Source of the DNA: Athripsodes cinereus
Taxonomy: Eukaryota; Arthropoda; Insecta; Trichoptera; Leptoceridae
Assembly (NCBI GenBank): GCA_947579605.1
Contig: OX388314.1
Span: forward strand, 8,990,001-9,054,000
Direction: 5' to 3'
DNA: 64,000 nt
The notes below the pieces were generated by a model that did no database searches, was not told the DNA's origin, and saw nothing but the letters and a program-made list of their open reading frames with translations. This document shows positions 21,993 through 32,380 of this stretch, one piece after another (the first letter of the stretch is position 1; every line of letters starts with the position of its first letter). Made by a program: the position numbers and the translations under genes.

Positions 21993-23656
21993 ATGTTGGG
22001 GAAAAAAACATTTTGGTTCTTCGTGGTCTGCATTCTGTCAGTTTTCTTCATTCAAGTGGCTGAAAGTGAGTTATTTAACTTTTTGTACAATTATATTTTT
22101 TTCATTTTCACAATCATTGCATAAATAGTATTTCAATTATAAATCCAGGCTTATGTAGTGACAGTGTACTTTCATGCAGAGACTAACGTTTATTCTTTAC
22201 GTCTGGCTAAAATGATTATGGAGTGTGAAAAATATTTATCTCAATACAAGCAGGTACCAGGTACCTACATGTATATTATCCTTATCATCATGATCCAATC
22301 ACTCCGTTTCTCTTGCAGAATAGGCAGAAAGGAGTGCTGCTTAATTTTGCAAATAGCATTAACTTCTACACACATTTCTCCCGTTAGATATTCTTCTATA
22401 ATAATGCTTGTACTCAGAAAGTGTTAATACTTAGGGATGCGGTCTTCGTTATCTAGCTATTGTATTCTCAGACGAGACCACGCCTCCGAGTATTCTTCCT
22501 ATGAACCAAGCTTGTCTTTTTAGTCATTCTGTCATCTTCCAAACTTTTCATTATACAAGACTTAACCAAAGTAGAAAAGAAACATTCATATTACTAACTA
22601 TGCCTGTGTAGAATTGTGGCATAAGAAGTAAGTGACATAGACTTGGACATACCTAACTATAGGTATTATGATAGAGCATATTTATGCATCTATGTAGTGG
22701 TACTATTGAGTGATTTTTGATTTTGTTATTGTATTGTTTGTAATCATTTCATTTCATTTCGTTTCCTAAAATTTTTTTAATTTTTATTTTATATTATAAT
22801 TTTTGCAAAGTTTTCTTCCTTTGTTAGTAGCTTAAATTTTATAGAGTGTAGGGAAATGAAATGTATTGATGTAAATCGTATTCAGTAAAGTATATAATAC
22901 TGTAATTTAAAAGGTAAGAGCAGTAATAAATAAATAAATAAATATATAAATATTCATAGAGGTTCAAGGCATGTGATCTTTTCTGCCTATTCGGCAAAAA
23001 AAGCGGCGTGTAATGATGGTATAAACAAATGGAACTTGGTAGGTTATGACTCGAATTTCCAATCTACATCAAATCCCAATACAAAACATTCAACATATTA
23101 AAATACTATACTGACACGGTAATCCCACAAGTGGAGCAAAGAGCAGTCTAATCTCATATAAAATATATCATATAAGTTGCTCTCTCCGTGCCAAGAAAAA
23201 TTGGGACATCTGGAAAGGTGACGTATTTCATCGCTGAAAAGAAAATGTTTTATGTCTTTTAAGGGATTTTTTACGAATATATGGCTTTACAAGACACTAG
23301 AAAACTTAGAGAAAAGAATGGAAGACCAATTATGAGAACTACAGAAGATGCCAATGAAATAATGATTCAATGAAATAACAATTTATTTATTTACTTTATT
23401 CTTCACTTTACATTGATTACAATATTACAAAATAAAACAGTGTCATTTATATCAGTTATACGAGTACAATTCAATGTACAGAGGGCAAGTTTATTAACAA
23501 AACAAATTTGTAAATTTTTCAGATGCGCCTCAAAAAGTGTTATCACGCGACAAGAGATCAGTCTACCACCATTTCCTATATGTATGCAGGGCCAAATGCA
23601 AATCGCAGGGAAAACCTGGAGGAAAATTGAAAGGAAATACCTGCGTCTGTGATTAA
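21993..23656 (+). CDS. Four-cysteine defensin-derived prepropeptide (copy D)
   Basis: Exon 1 is 21993-22065 and exon 2 is 23523-23656, with a phase-1 GT-AG intron of 1457 bp. The precursor is 68 residues: the family signal peptide (here MLGKKTFWFF), a propeptide ending in SRDKR, and a 32-residue mature peptide starting SVYHHFLYVC. Relative to copy B, Cys1 is replaced and Cys4 is Leu (GGKLKGNTC), while the other four cysteines keep their spacing (C-x3-C-x14-C-x-C). In canonical defensins Cys1 pairs with Cys4, so exactly one disulphide is lost. Translation stops right after the last cysteine (CVCD, then TAA), removing the proline tail. Signal, processing site, splice sites and TATA box are intact, so I call it a gene. 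Function is inferred only from origin. Confidence 0.78.
23385..23505 (-). mobile_element. Short retroelement insertion before exon 2 (copy D)
   Basis: A block TTTATTTACTTTATTCTTCACTTTACATT..CAATGTACAGAGGGCAAGTTT lies just upstream of the exon 2 acceptor. It is present at the same place in E (29412-29520) and F (40452-40560) but not in B, and a separate copy is at 30712-30870. It dates the split of D/E/F from B. Confidence 0.7.
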
Positions 23657-23746
23657 CCTCCTAAGCCTCCCACTCGTCTCCCTACACCATCACCACCCCG
23701 TCCCCCTCAATCACCACCCCAACATCCTAAATACCCAAACAAATAA
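23657..23746 (+). pseudogene. Untranslated fossil of the proline tail (copy D)
   Basis: Immediately after the TAA stop the same frame continues as a proline-rich stretch (PPKPPTRLPTPSPP onward, ending KYPNK) to a second TAA. The stop corresponds to a CAA codon in copy B. The tail is now 3' untranslated sequence unless the stop is read through. Confidence 0.8.
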
Positions 23747-25600
23747 ATATTAAAATGATACGAGAGCTATTTCAAAACTTTTCAGCACCATCGATAAGTT
23801 AATAGATTTTTCACCATAAGATATGTTAACTATAGGTACAAACTTCAATAACTCTGACTACACTTTTGTTTATAGCATTCTTCCGAAGTTGTTACCTGGC
23901 AACATTGTCTGTCAATAATTTATTGGTTTACTTTAATAATAATAAGGGTTGAAGTATGGATGGCAAGCCCTTTAGGTTTCTGACTTTGACATCTCCGGTG
24001 TTGGCAAAATTTGTCAGTTTAAAGTGTTGAAATTCGGATGAATGTGAGTTCCAAGACGTGCGTTATCTGGGTGATCGGCGGGTCGCTATGAGGAAAAAAA
24101 ACGAAATGGTAGATTTAGTACATCAAACTGTGAAGAGAGGTTGTCGATTAGCTGTTTAAAATATTTCCAAATATTTTCAGAGTTCCACAACGTTTTAAAT
24201 TGTGTTTGGATATGAATAAATAATCCGAAAACTGAATTAACCCAAATCGCATCAGTACTTACTACATACCTATCTTGTTTTATTAATATATTGAAAATAT
24301 AAGTTTTTCTATAATATAAGTTAATCTATTTCTTATCAAATAGCTCTCGTACATCAAAGTTTTCAGTATATATAATTTATTTGAATGAAATGCCTACTTT
24401 CTGTATACTCTACATTAAAATTCTTTTCACATGTTATAATAGTTAAAATAAAGTTGCTTCTGTAATCATAATAAATATATAAAATTATACACTTTAAATA
24501 CCCAAATACGTTTTACTTATTTAAATGTTTAAACCACTAACTTATATAGGTTCATTATCTTTTACACTATTTATTCAATTATAATTAGGATGTTTATTAT
24601 TCACATGACGTTAGCTTGATGATGATTGCGCTAGCTCATGAAAGCCTACTCGCTTTCAATTTTTATTAAAAAAATACTAATTTAGTTTGAAATCGTTTAA
24701 TATTTCTAACACATTTTACGGAAACAAATAGAAAATTTACACTTTTTAATAAGTATGGGCAAACTCTTTGAACGTATGTTTTCAATACTTCAAAAACCTA
24801 AAAAAGTGTTTGTGTTAGGAAGTTGTTGCATTCTCCCACAATAAAGTGTTTTATTTATAATGAGTTTTATTTATAAGGTGTAACGAGTGCTATGTAAAAG
24901 GCAGGTGTTTAAAAAATAAAGACATCTTAATTTCAGTAGTGATGTTTATCACCCATCATGAATGTGTTATTTTTTGTTGGCACGTGAGAAAACACACGCT
25001 TGTATGTTTACTGCATGTGGCTGGTCTACTGGCTACCCTAGCTGTGGGATATTCTGTGTGATAGGAAAATAGAAGTGTTGTAAGCAGTGAGTATGCAAAT
25101 ATGGAACAACATCTTGACAAGCGACTTTATGGCGACTTTCAATAGTTCGGGTTGGCCATATTTAACCAAATCGACAACATGTTAATATTCGAAGTAGATG
25201 TTCATTAATTGGATGTATTAACAATTATTAATCTATTCTATTCTTCTCAAGACCATCCACTCGTTTGCGAGTGATTAAGGCCAATATGGAACAACAGGTT
25301 TCTAATTATGTTTTATGTAATAAAAAAGTACTCAAATAATTCATAACAAAATAACCTTTAATACAAAGATGGGATTTAATACAATTTGATGCATCACACG
25401 GCTGTTGTTTACTAAAATATGTAGCTCCCTTTTGCATTTCAATAATAAAGTGGCTCAAAAAGTTTAATATTTTAATTATTTGCCATGAGGAACTTAACCA
25501 TACATTTAAATATCTACTGATTTAAGTGCTTGTTAAATTTGTACACTAAGGGAATATGTAATGCATCCCTCTATGTACACTAAGGGGATATGTAATGCAT
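23747..25600 (+). repeat. 3' part of the duplicated unit after copy D
   Basis: Shared with the flanks of B (partial), E and F. It contains the dispersed element (about 24880-25045) and a CACTCG-TTTG-CGAGTG hairpin tag near 25260. Two near-identical direct copies of CACTAAGGGxATATGTAATG lie at about 25540-25610. No gene in this stretch. Confidence 0.7.
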
Positions 25601-26110
25601 CCCTCTATATATAAATTCTGATCTTTCATATTTGGGGCACTCGAAAAATATATGATCCAAAGATTCTTCATTACTGCAACATCATCCGTAATCAGGGGAG
25701 TGGAAAACTCCAATTCTTGCTACAATTATTCATCATCTTCATCCTCGTCATCACCTGACTTTTATAATATTGACTTATATAATAGATTTACATTTAGCAA
25801 TAAAAACAATTGTATCAAATGTTCACATTATATAATTTTATTTCACGTGATATTTAATTTCAATACAATTTCGCGAGAAATTATTTTATTACAATAATTA
25901 TGCACTAGTCAATTCCATAAATTCAGATGTCAAATTAATAAAAATTTCAACAAAATAATATTATTAATGTATGTTTAATAATTATTTATGACTATCATGC
26001 AGACACATTATGATTTAATCATAATTAAAATATTGTAAAAAATAATAACACTCATTACGAAATATTTGTTAAATAAGATGTTTCTCTTCAGCGTACGTCA
26101 TTGTTTCAAT

Positions 26111-26320
26111 TTATTTGTACAAAGTATAAGCCGCGGCGTAAGGGTATGAGGCGTATGTGTATGGACTGTATGCACTGTAAGCGCTGTAGGCATATGAAGG
26201 AGCGTAAGCTAAAGGAGCACTGTAGGCGTATGGGACCACATCGTCAACGTTGTATACAACTGGAGCGACCAATGCTTGGGGCTTAGCGTAAGCGAAGCAC
26301 AGCATAGCGGCGAACAAGAA
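26111..26320 (-). pseudogene. Cuticle-protein exon 2 without a visible exon 1
   Basis: This encodes 69 residues beginning FLFAAMLCFAYAKPQ and continuing with YAYSAPLAYAPSYAYSAYSAY-type repeats. It is preceded by a good acceptor (TTTTGTTTTCAG). The exon looks identical to the one at 46672-46881. The intron continues to about 26900 and then switches to the defensin upstream block, so the MLKL exon and TATA box found at 47.9 kb are absent here. It is either a promoterless partial duplicate or an alternative last exon served by the distant first exon. The protein type is a secreted structural cuticle component rich in Tyr, Ala and Ser. Confidence 0.7.
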
Positions 26321-26920
26321 CTGAAAACAAAATAAAAGTATAAAAATACCCACTTTAGTGACAATAAATACTTACATACAGTGGTGACCATAAGTATGTA
26401 AACGCTTAACAGAATATATGAAAATGATCAATAGCGGTTTTTTTCTTTTTGTGAGGACAGCAAAAGAATAAATTTATATTAAAATGTTAAAATAATTACT
26501 TCAATAAATAAAAAAAAGAGAATTTCTACCATTAAAGGGTATCTCAAATGGACTTTAATGACTCATTTATTTTGATGGTTGAAATAAACCACCATGAAAT
26601 GGTAAAAAACCGATGACTCATCCAAAAAAATAATAGAATTTTAATGAGAATAATGCAAGTGACACATATCAATTTTAATGAATAAGTGCATTAAAAACCT
26701 AACTTTTCTAGGAATTTTAACAAAATTCTAAGCGTTTCCATACTTATGGGTACTGCTGTACTTGTACATACTATGTTGGCTTTCTGTTTTCATAATTGAT
26801 TTTAAGTCATTGAATAATAATAATACTGACAATTGGAAATCAAAATAGGATAAAGGTAATGTATTTTGAAAAATAATTATTTCCCGAATTAATAATAAAA
26901 TATACTCCTATATGATTTAA
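26321..26920 (-). repeat. Truncated cuticle-gene intron
   Basis: Matches 46882-47440 and the corresponding 35-kb copy. It ends at an AATAATAAAATATACTC boundary where the defensin E upstream flank starts. Confidence 0.7.
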
Positions 26921-27384
26921 CGGAATATTTTCTTTTTACCCACTTTCTGATATGTACATATTGTGAGTTTAATATTCGCTATTTATTACGAATTTTCTTG
27001 TCTCAATTATGATATACAATTTTTTTACTTAATAACACTCTTTCCCTAAGGATGCCCTAAGGAAGGCGAAGGCGCTCGACAATAAGTATATTAATATTTG
27101 AACACCTGCCTTTTACATAAAATAGTTAAACGTTTCTAATAGTGACTGAAGAGAATTTAATAACTAATTCAATAAACATCAAAAAATCGTGAGCAAAGTT
27201 ATAAACAACATTTAAAACGGTCGTGAGGAAAATATTATTATAAAAACTATATATACATGCATTAGGAATTAACTATATAAACTGTAGGGTCAGAATTCAA
27301 ATTGTAATAAAAAAACAACAAAATGTGAAATATAATTTTTTTTTAAATTTATAACTAATTCACGAATATGTTATAACATTTCAG

Positions 27385-27393
27385 TATAAAAGG
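27385..27393 (+). promoter_or_regulatory. TATA box of copy E
   Basis: TATAAAAGG in the conserved promoter block, about 106 bp upstream of the start codon. Confidence 0.78.
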
Positions 27394-27490
27394 CAATTCT
27401 GAAATATGGAAATATAATAACACTTGAGGTCTATTGGTCAGTGTTGACTCAATTACTACGAGTATTTGTAATAAAGTAACTTTGTAGAAA

Positions 27491-29681
27491 ATGTTGGGGA
27501 AAAAACCATTTTGGTTCTTCGTGGTGTGCATTTTGTCAGTTTTCTTCATACAAGTGGCTGAGAGTGAGTTACATTAATTTCAGTAATTAATTTTTGTACA
27601 ATTATTATTAATACTTTCTCACTAGGTATCATTGCATAAATACTATTTCAGGCTTAGTGACAGTGTACTTTCATGCAGAGACTAACGTTTATTCTTAGCA
27701 TCTGGCTAAAATTATTAGAGTGTTAAGAATTTTTTTACAGTAAAATAGTTATCTCAATACAAGCAGGTACCTACATGTATATTATACTTATCATCATGAT
27801 ACAATTACTCCGTTTCTCTTGCGGAGTAAGCAGAAAGGATTTAGTGCTGCTTACCTTTGCAAATAATATTAACTTCTACAAACATTTATCCCGTTAGATA
27901 TTCTTCTATAATAATACTTGTACTCAGAAAGTGTTAATACTTAGGGATGCGGTTTTTGTTATCTAGCTATTGTATTCTTAGACGGGACCACGCCTCCGAG
28001 TATTCTTCCTTTTAACCAAGTTTATCTTTTTATTCATTATGTTGTGTAGTGGCTGAGAGTGAGTTTCATTAATTTCAAAGTTTCAATCTCACTAGGTATC
28101 ATTTAAGTTTCATTCTCACTAGGTATCATGAAATAATGAAATAACTACTATTTCAATGACAAATCGAGGCTAAGTGGCAGGACACTTTCATGCAGAGACT
28201 AACGTTTATTCTTAACGTCTGGCTAAAATCATTATCATCTGTTAATAATCTTTCAGAAAAATAGTTACTTCTATACAAGCAGGTACCTACATGTATATTA
28301 TACTTATCATCATGATACAATTACTCCGTTTCTCTTGCGGAGTAAGCAGAAAGGATTGAGTGCTGCTTACCTTTGCAAACAATATAACTTCTACAAAAGT
28401 TTATCCCGTTCACCTTAGATATTCTTTTATTATAAAACTCGTAGTCTGCAAGTGTTAAGACTTGAGGATATGGTCTTCGAAGGTCTGGTCATTTTATTCT
28501 CTGACTGGCACACGCCTCCAAGTATTCTTCCTGTTAACCGAGTTAATCTTTTTATTCATTATATTCTCCTGCATACTTTCTAATATACAACACTTAACCA
28601 TAGTAGAAAAGTAAAATTCATATTACTTACTATGCCTTTGTGGATTTGTGACATAGACTTGGACATACCTAACTATATTATGATACAGCATATTTATTCA
28701 TGTATCTAGTGGTACTATTGAGTGATTTTTGATTTTTTTTATTGTATTGTTTGTAATATTAATATCATTTCATAAAGTTTGTTTAATAGTTTAATTTTGT
28801 TAAAATTTTTGCAAAGCTTTGTTCTTTTGATAATAGCTATAATTTAATATAGTGTAGGGAAATGAAATGTATTGATGTTAATCGTATTGGGGAAAGTATA
28901 TAATACTGTTATTCAAAAAGTTATAGCATTTTATAATTTAGTAAATCAATAAATAAATATTGATTACCTATTATAAAAGTATTCATAGGGGTTCGAGGCA
29001 TTTGATCTTCTCGGCCTATTCGGCAAAGAAAGCGGCGTGTAATGATGGTATAAATAAATGGAACTTGCTAGGTTTTGACTCGAATTTCCTCTACAATCAA
29101 ATCCCAATACAAACCATTCCACATATAAAAATACTATACTGACACGGTAATCCCACAAGTGGAGCAAAGATCAGTCTAATCTCATATAAAATATATCATA
29201 TAAGTTGCTCTCTCCGTGCCAAGAAAAAAATGGGACATCTGGAAAGGTGACGTATTTCATCGCTGAATAGAAAATATTAAATGTCATTTACGGGATGTTT
29301 TACGAATATATGGCTTTACAGGACACTAGAAAACTTAGAGAAAAGAATGGAAGACCAATTATGAGAACTACAGAAAATGCCAATGAAAGAATGATTCAAT
29401 GAAATAACAAATTATTTATTTACTTTATTCTTCACTTTACATTGGTTACAGTATTACAAAATAAAACAGTGTCATATAAATATTTGTTATACAATTCAAT
29501 GTACAGAGGGCAAGTTTATAACCAAATAAATTTTGTATATTTTTCAGATGCGCCTCAAAAAGTGTTATCACGCGACAAGAGATTATCCAGCATATATTTC
29601 CTATATGCATGCAGGGCCAAATGCGAATCGCTGGGAAAACCTGGAGGAAAATTGAAAGGAAATACCTGCGTCTGTGAATAA
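27491..29681 (+). CDS. Four-cysteine defensin-derived prepropeptide (copy E)
   Basis: Exon 1 is 27491-27563 and exon 2 is 29548-29681, with a phase-1 intron of 1984 bp. The precursor is 68 residues, with the family signal peptide, a propeptide ending SRDKR and a 32-residue mature peptide (LSSIYFLYACRAKC onward). As in D, cysteines 1 and 4 are gone and the remaining four keep C-x3-C-x14-C-x-C. The last codon is GAA, then TAA. Compared with F, the mature region has 12 changed codons, all altering the amino acid, although the nearby intron is about 99 percent identical. The intron contains an internal duplication that includes a second copy of the exon-1 end and donor (about 28046-28064), which could allow alternative splicing. 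Confidence 0.78.
27551..28560 (+). repeat. Internal tandem duplication at the start of the copy E intron
   Basis: The exon-1 tail plus about 450 bp of intron recur from about 28046. A remnant GTGGCTGAGAGTGAG shows that the duplicated piece began inside exon 1. Copy F shares this arrangement (second donor near 39090-39108). B and D do not. Confidence 0.75.
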
Positions 29682-29771
29682 CCTCCTAAGCCTCCCACTC
29701 GTCTCCCTACACCATCACCACCCCGTCCCCGTCAATCACCACCCCAACATCCTAAATACCCAAATAAATAA
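29682..29771 (+). pseudogene. Untranslated fossil of the proline tail (copy E)
   Basis: An in-frame proline-rich continuation after the TAA, still open to the ancestral stop and ending KYPNK. It is nearly identical to the D and F versions. Confidence 0.8.
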
Positions 29772-32315
29772 ATAGTCAAATGATACGAGAGCTATTTCAA
29801 AACTTTTCAGCACCATCGATAAGTTAATAGATTTTTCTCCATAAGATATGTTAACTATAGGTACAAACTTCAATAACTCTGACTACACTTTTGTTTACAA
29901 CATTCTTCCGAAGTTTTTACCGGGCAACATTGTCTGTCAATAATTTATTGGTTTACTTTAATAATAATAAGGGTTGAAGTATGGATGGCAAGCCCTTTAG
30001 GTTTCTGACTTTGACATCTCCGGTGTTGGCAAAATTTGTCAGTTTAAAGTGTTGAAATTCGGATGAATGTGAGTTCCAAGACGTGCGTTATCTGGGTGAT
30101 CGGAGGGTCGCTATGAGGAAAAAAAACGAAATGGTAGATTTAGTACATCAAACTGTGAAGAGAGGTTGTCGATTAGCTGTTTAAAATATTTCCAAATATT
30201 TTCACAGTTCCACAACGTTTTAAATTGTGTTTGGATATGAATAAATAATCCGAAAACTGAATTAACCCAAATCGCATCAGAACTTACTACATACCTATCT
30301 TGTTTTATTAATATATTGAATATATAAGTTTTTCTATAATATAAGTTAATCTATTTCTTATCAAATAGCTCTCGTACATCAAAGTTTTCAGTATATATAA
30401 TTTATTTGAATGAAATGCCTACTTTCTGTATACTCTACATTAACATTATTTTCACATGTTATAATAGTTAAAATAAAGTTTCTTCTGTAATCATAATAAA
30501 TATATAAAATTATACACTTTAAATACCCAAATACGTTTTACTTATTTAAATGTTTAAACCTTTAACTTATGTAGGTTCATTATCTTTTACACTATTTTTT
30601 CAATTATAACTTGTATTAGGATGAACATTATTCACATGACGTTAGCTTGATGATGATTGCGCTAGCTCATGAAAGCCTACTCGCTTTCAATTTTTATTAA
30701 AAAAATACTAATTTATTTATTTATTTATTTATTTTATTCTTTACTGTACATTGGTTACAATATTACATAGTGAAATAGTGGCATAAAAATAACAATTATA
30801 AATTCAATGTACAGAGGGCGAGTTTATCGCTAAAATGCGATGTCTTCCAACTAACCCGGTTTGAATTTGAAAAATAATTTAGTTTGAAATCGTTTAATAT
30901 TTCTAACACATTTTACGGAAACAAATAGAAAATTTACACTTTTTAATAAGTATGGGCAAACTCTTTGAACGTATGTTTTCAATACTTCAAAAACCTAAAA
31001 AAGTGTTTGTGTTAGGAAGTTGTTGCTTTCTCCCACAATAAAGTGTTTTATTTATAATGAGTTTTATTTATAAGGTGTTACGAGTGTCATGTAAAAGGCA
31101 GGTGTTTAAAAAATAAAGACATCTTAATTTCAGCAGTGAGGTTTATCACCCATCATGAATGTGTTATTTTTTGTTGGCACGTGAGAAAACACACGCTTGT
31201 ATGTTTACTGCATGTGGCTGGTCTACTGGCTACCCTAGCTGTGGGATATTCTGTGATGGGACAATAGAAGTGTAGTAAGCAGTGAGTATGCAAATATGGA
31301 ACAACATCTTGACAAGCGACTTTTTTGGCAACTTTCAATAGTTCGGGTTGGCCATATTTAACCAAATCGACAACATGTTAATATACGAAGTAGATGTTCA
31401 TTAATTGGATGTATTAACAATAATTCATCTATTCTATTCTTCTCAAGACCATCCACTCGTTTGCGAGTGATTTAGGCCAATATGGAACAAAAGGTTTCTA
31501 ATAATGTTTTATGTAATAAAAAATTAATCAAATATTTCATAACAAAATAACCTTTAATAAAAAGATGGGATAGTTATTATTAATAGTGAAATTGTGACAA
31601 TTCGATGCATCGCACAGCTGTTGTTTACCATATAATATGTAGCTACCTTTTGCATTTCAATAATAAAGTGGCTCAAAAAGTTTAATATTTTAATTATTTG
31701 CCATGAGGAACCTAATCATACATTTAAATATCTACTGATTTAAGTGCTTGTTAAAATTGTACACTAAGAGAATATGTAATGCATCCCTCTATGTACACTA
31801 AGGGGATATGTAATGCATCCCTCTATATATAAATTCTGATCTTTCATATTTTGGGCACTCGAAAAATATATGATCCAAAGATTCTTCATTACTGCAACAT
31901 CACCCGTAATCAGGGGAGGGGAAAACTCCAATTCTTGCTACAATTATCCATCATCTTCATCCTCGTCATCACCACTTGACTTATATAATAGATTTACATT
32001 TAGCAATAAAAACAATTGTATCAAATGTTCACATTATATAATTTTATTTCACGTGATATTTAATTTCAATACAATTTTGCAGAAATTATTTTATTACAAT
32101 AATTGTACACTAGTCAATTCCATAATTTCAGATGTCAAATAAATAAAAATTTCAACAAAATAATATCATTAATGTATTTTTAATAAATATTTATGACTAT
32201 CATGCAGACACATTATGATTTAATCATAATTAAAATATTGTAAAAAATAATAACACTCATTACGAAATATTTGTTAAATAAGATGTTTCTCTTCAGCGTA
32301 CGTCATTGTTTCAAT
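29772..32315 (+). repeat. 3' part of the duplicated unit after copy E
   Basis: Collinear with 23747-26110. It contains the dispersed element (31080-31250), the CGAGTG hairpin tag (near 31455) and the paired TATGTAATGCATCCCTCTAT repeats near 31770-31830. No gene seen. Confidence 0.7.
30712..30870 (-). mobile_element. SINE-like or LINE 3' insertion with target duplication
   Basis: Present only in the copy E flank. It starts with TTTATTTATTTATTTA, has the TTTACTGTACATTGGTTACAA body, and is flanked by TAATTTA on both sides. The D and F flanks show the empty site. It is the same family as the block before exon 2 in D-F. Confidence 0.8.
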
Positions 32316-32380
32316 TTATTTGTACAAAGTATAAGCCGCGGCGTAAGGGTATGAGGCGTATGTGTATGGACTGTATGCAC

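Noticed and set aside
23413..23652. 79-codon frame ending at copy D exon 2
   Set aside because: It uses a different frame from the spliced exon; the cysteine register and KR site are in the spliced frame.
25652..25897. Conserved open frames (25652, 31870, 46222) repeated in each unit
   Set aside because: Repetition comes from the unit duplication. The Ser-rich frame has indels between copies, no start context and no domain.
26101..26286. Plus-strand open frame with a Cys/Arg-rich pattern (CMDCMHCKRC), resembling a zinc-binding protein
   Set aside because: It is the antisense of the Tyr/Ala-rich cuticle exon; the pattern comes from reversed TAYGC repeats. The same shadow appears at 46662.
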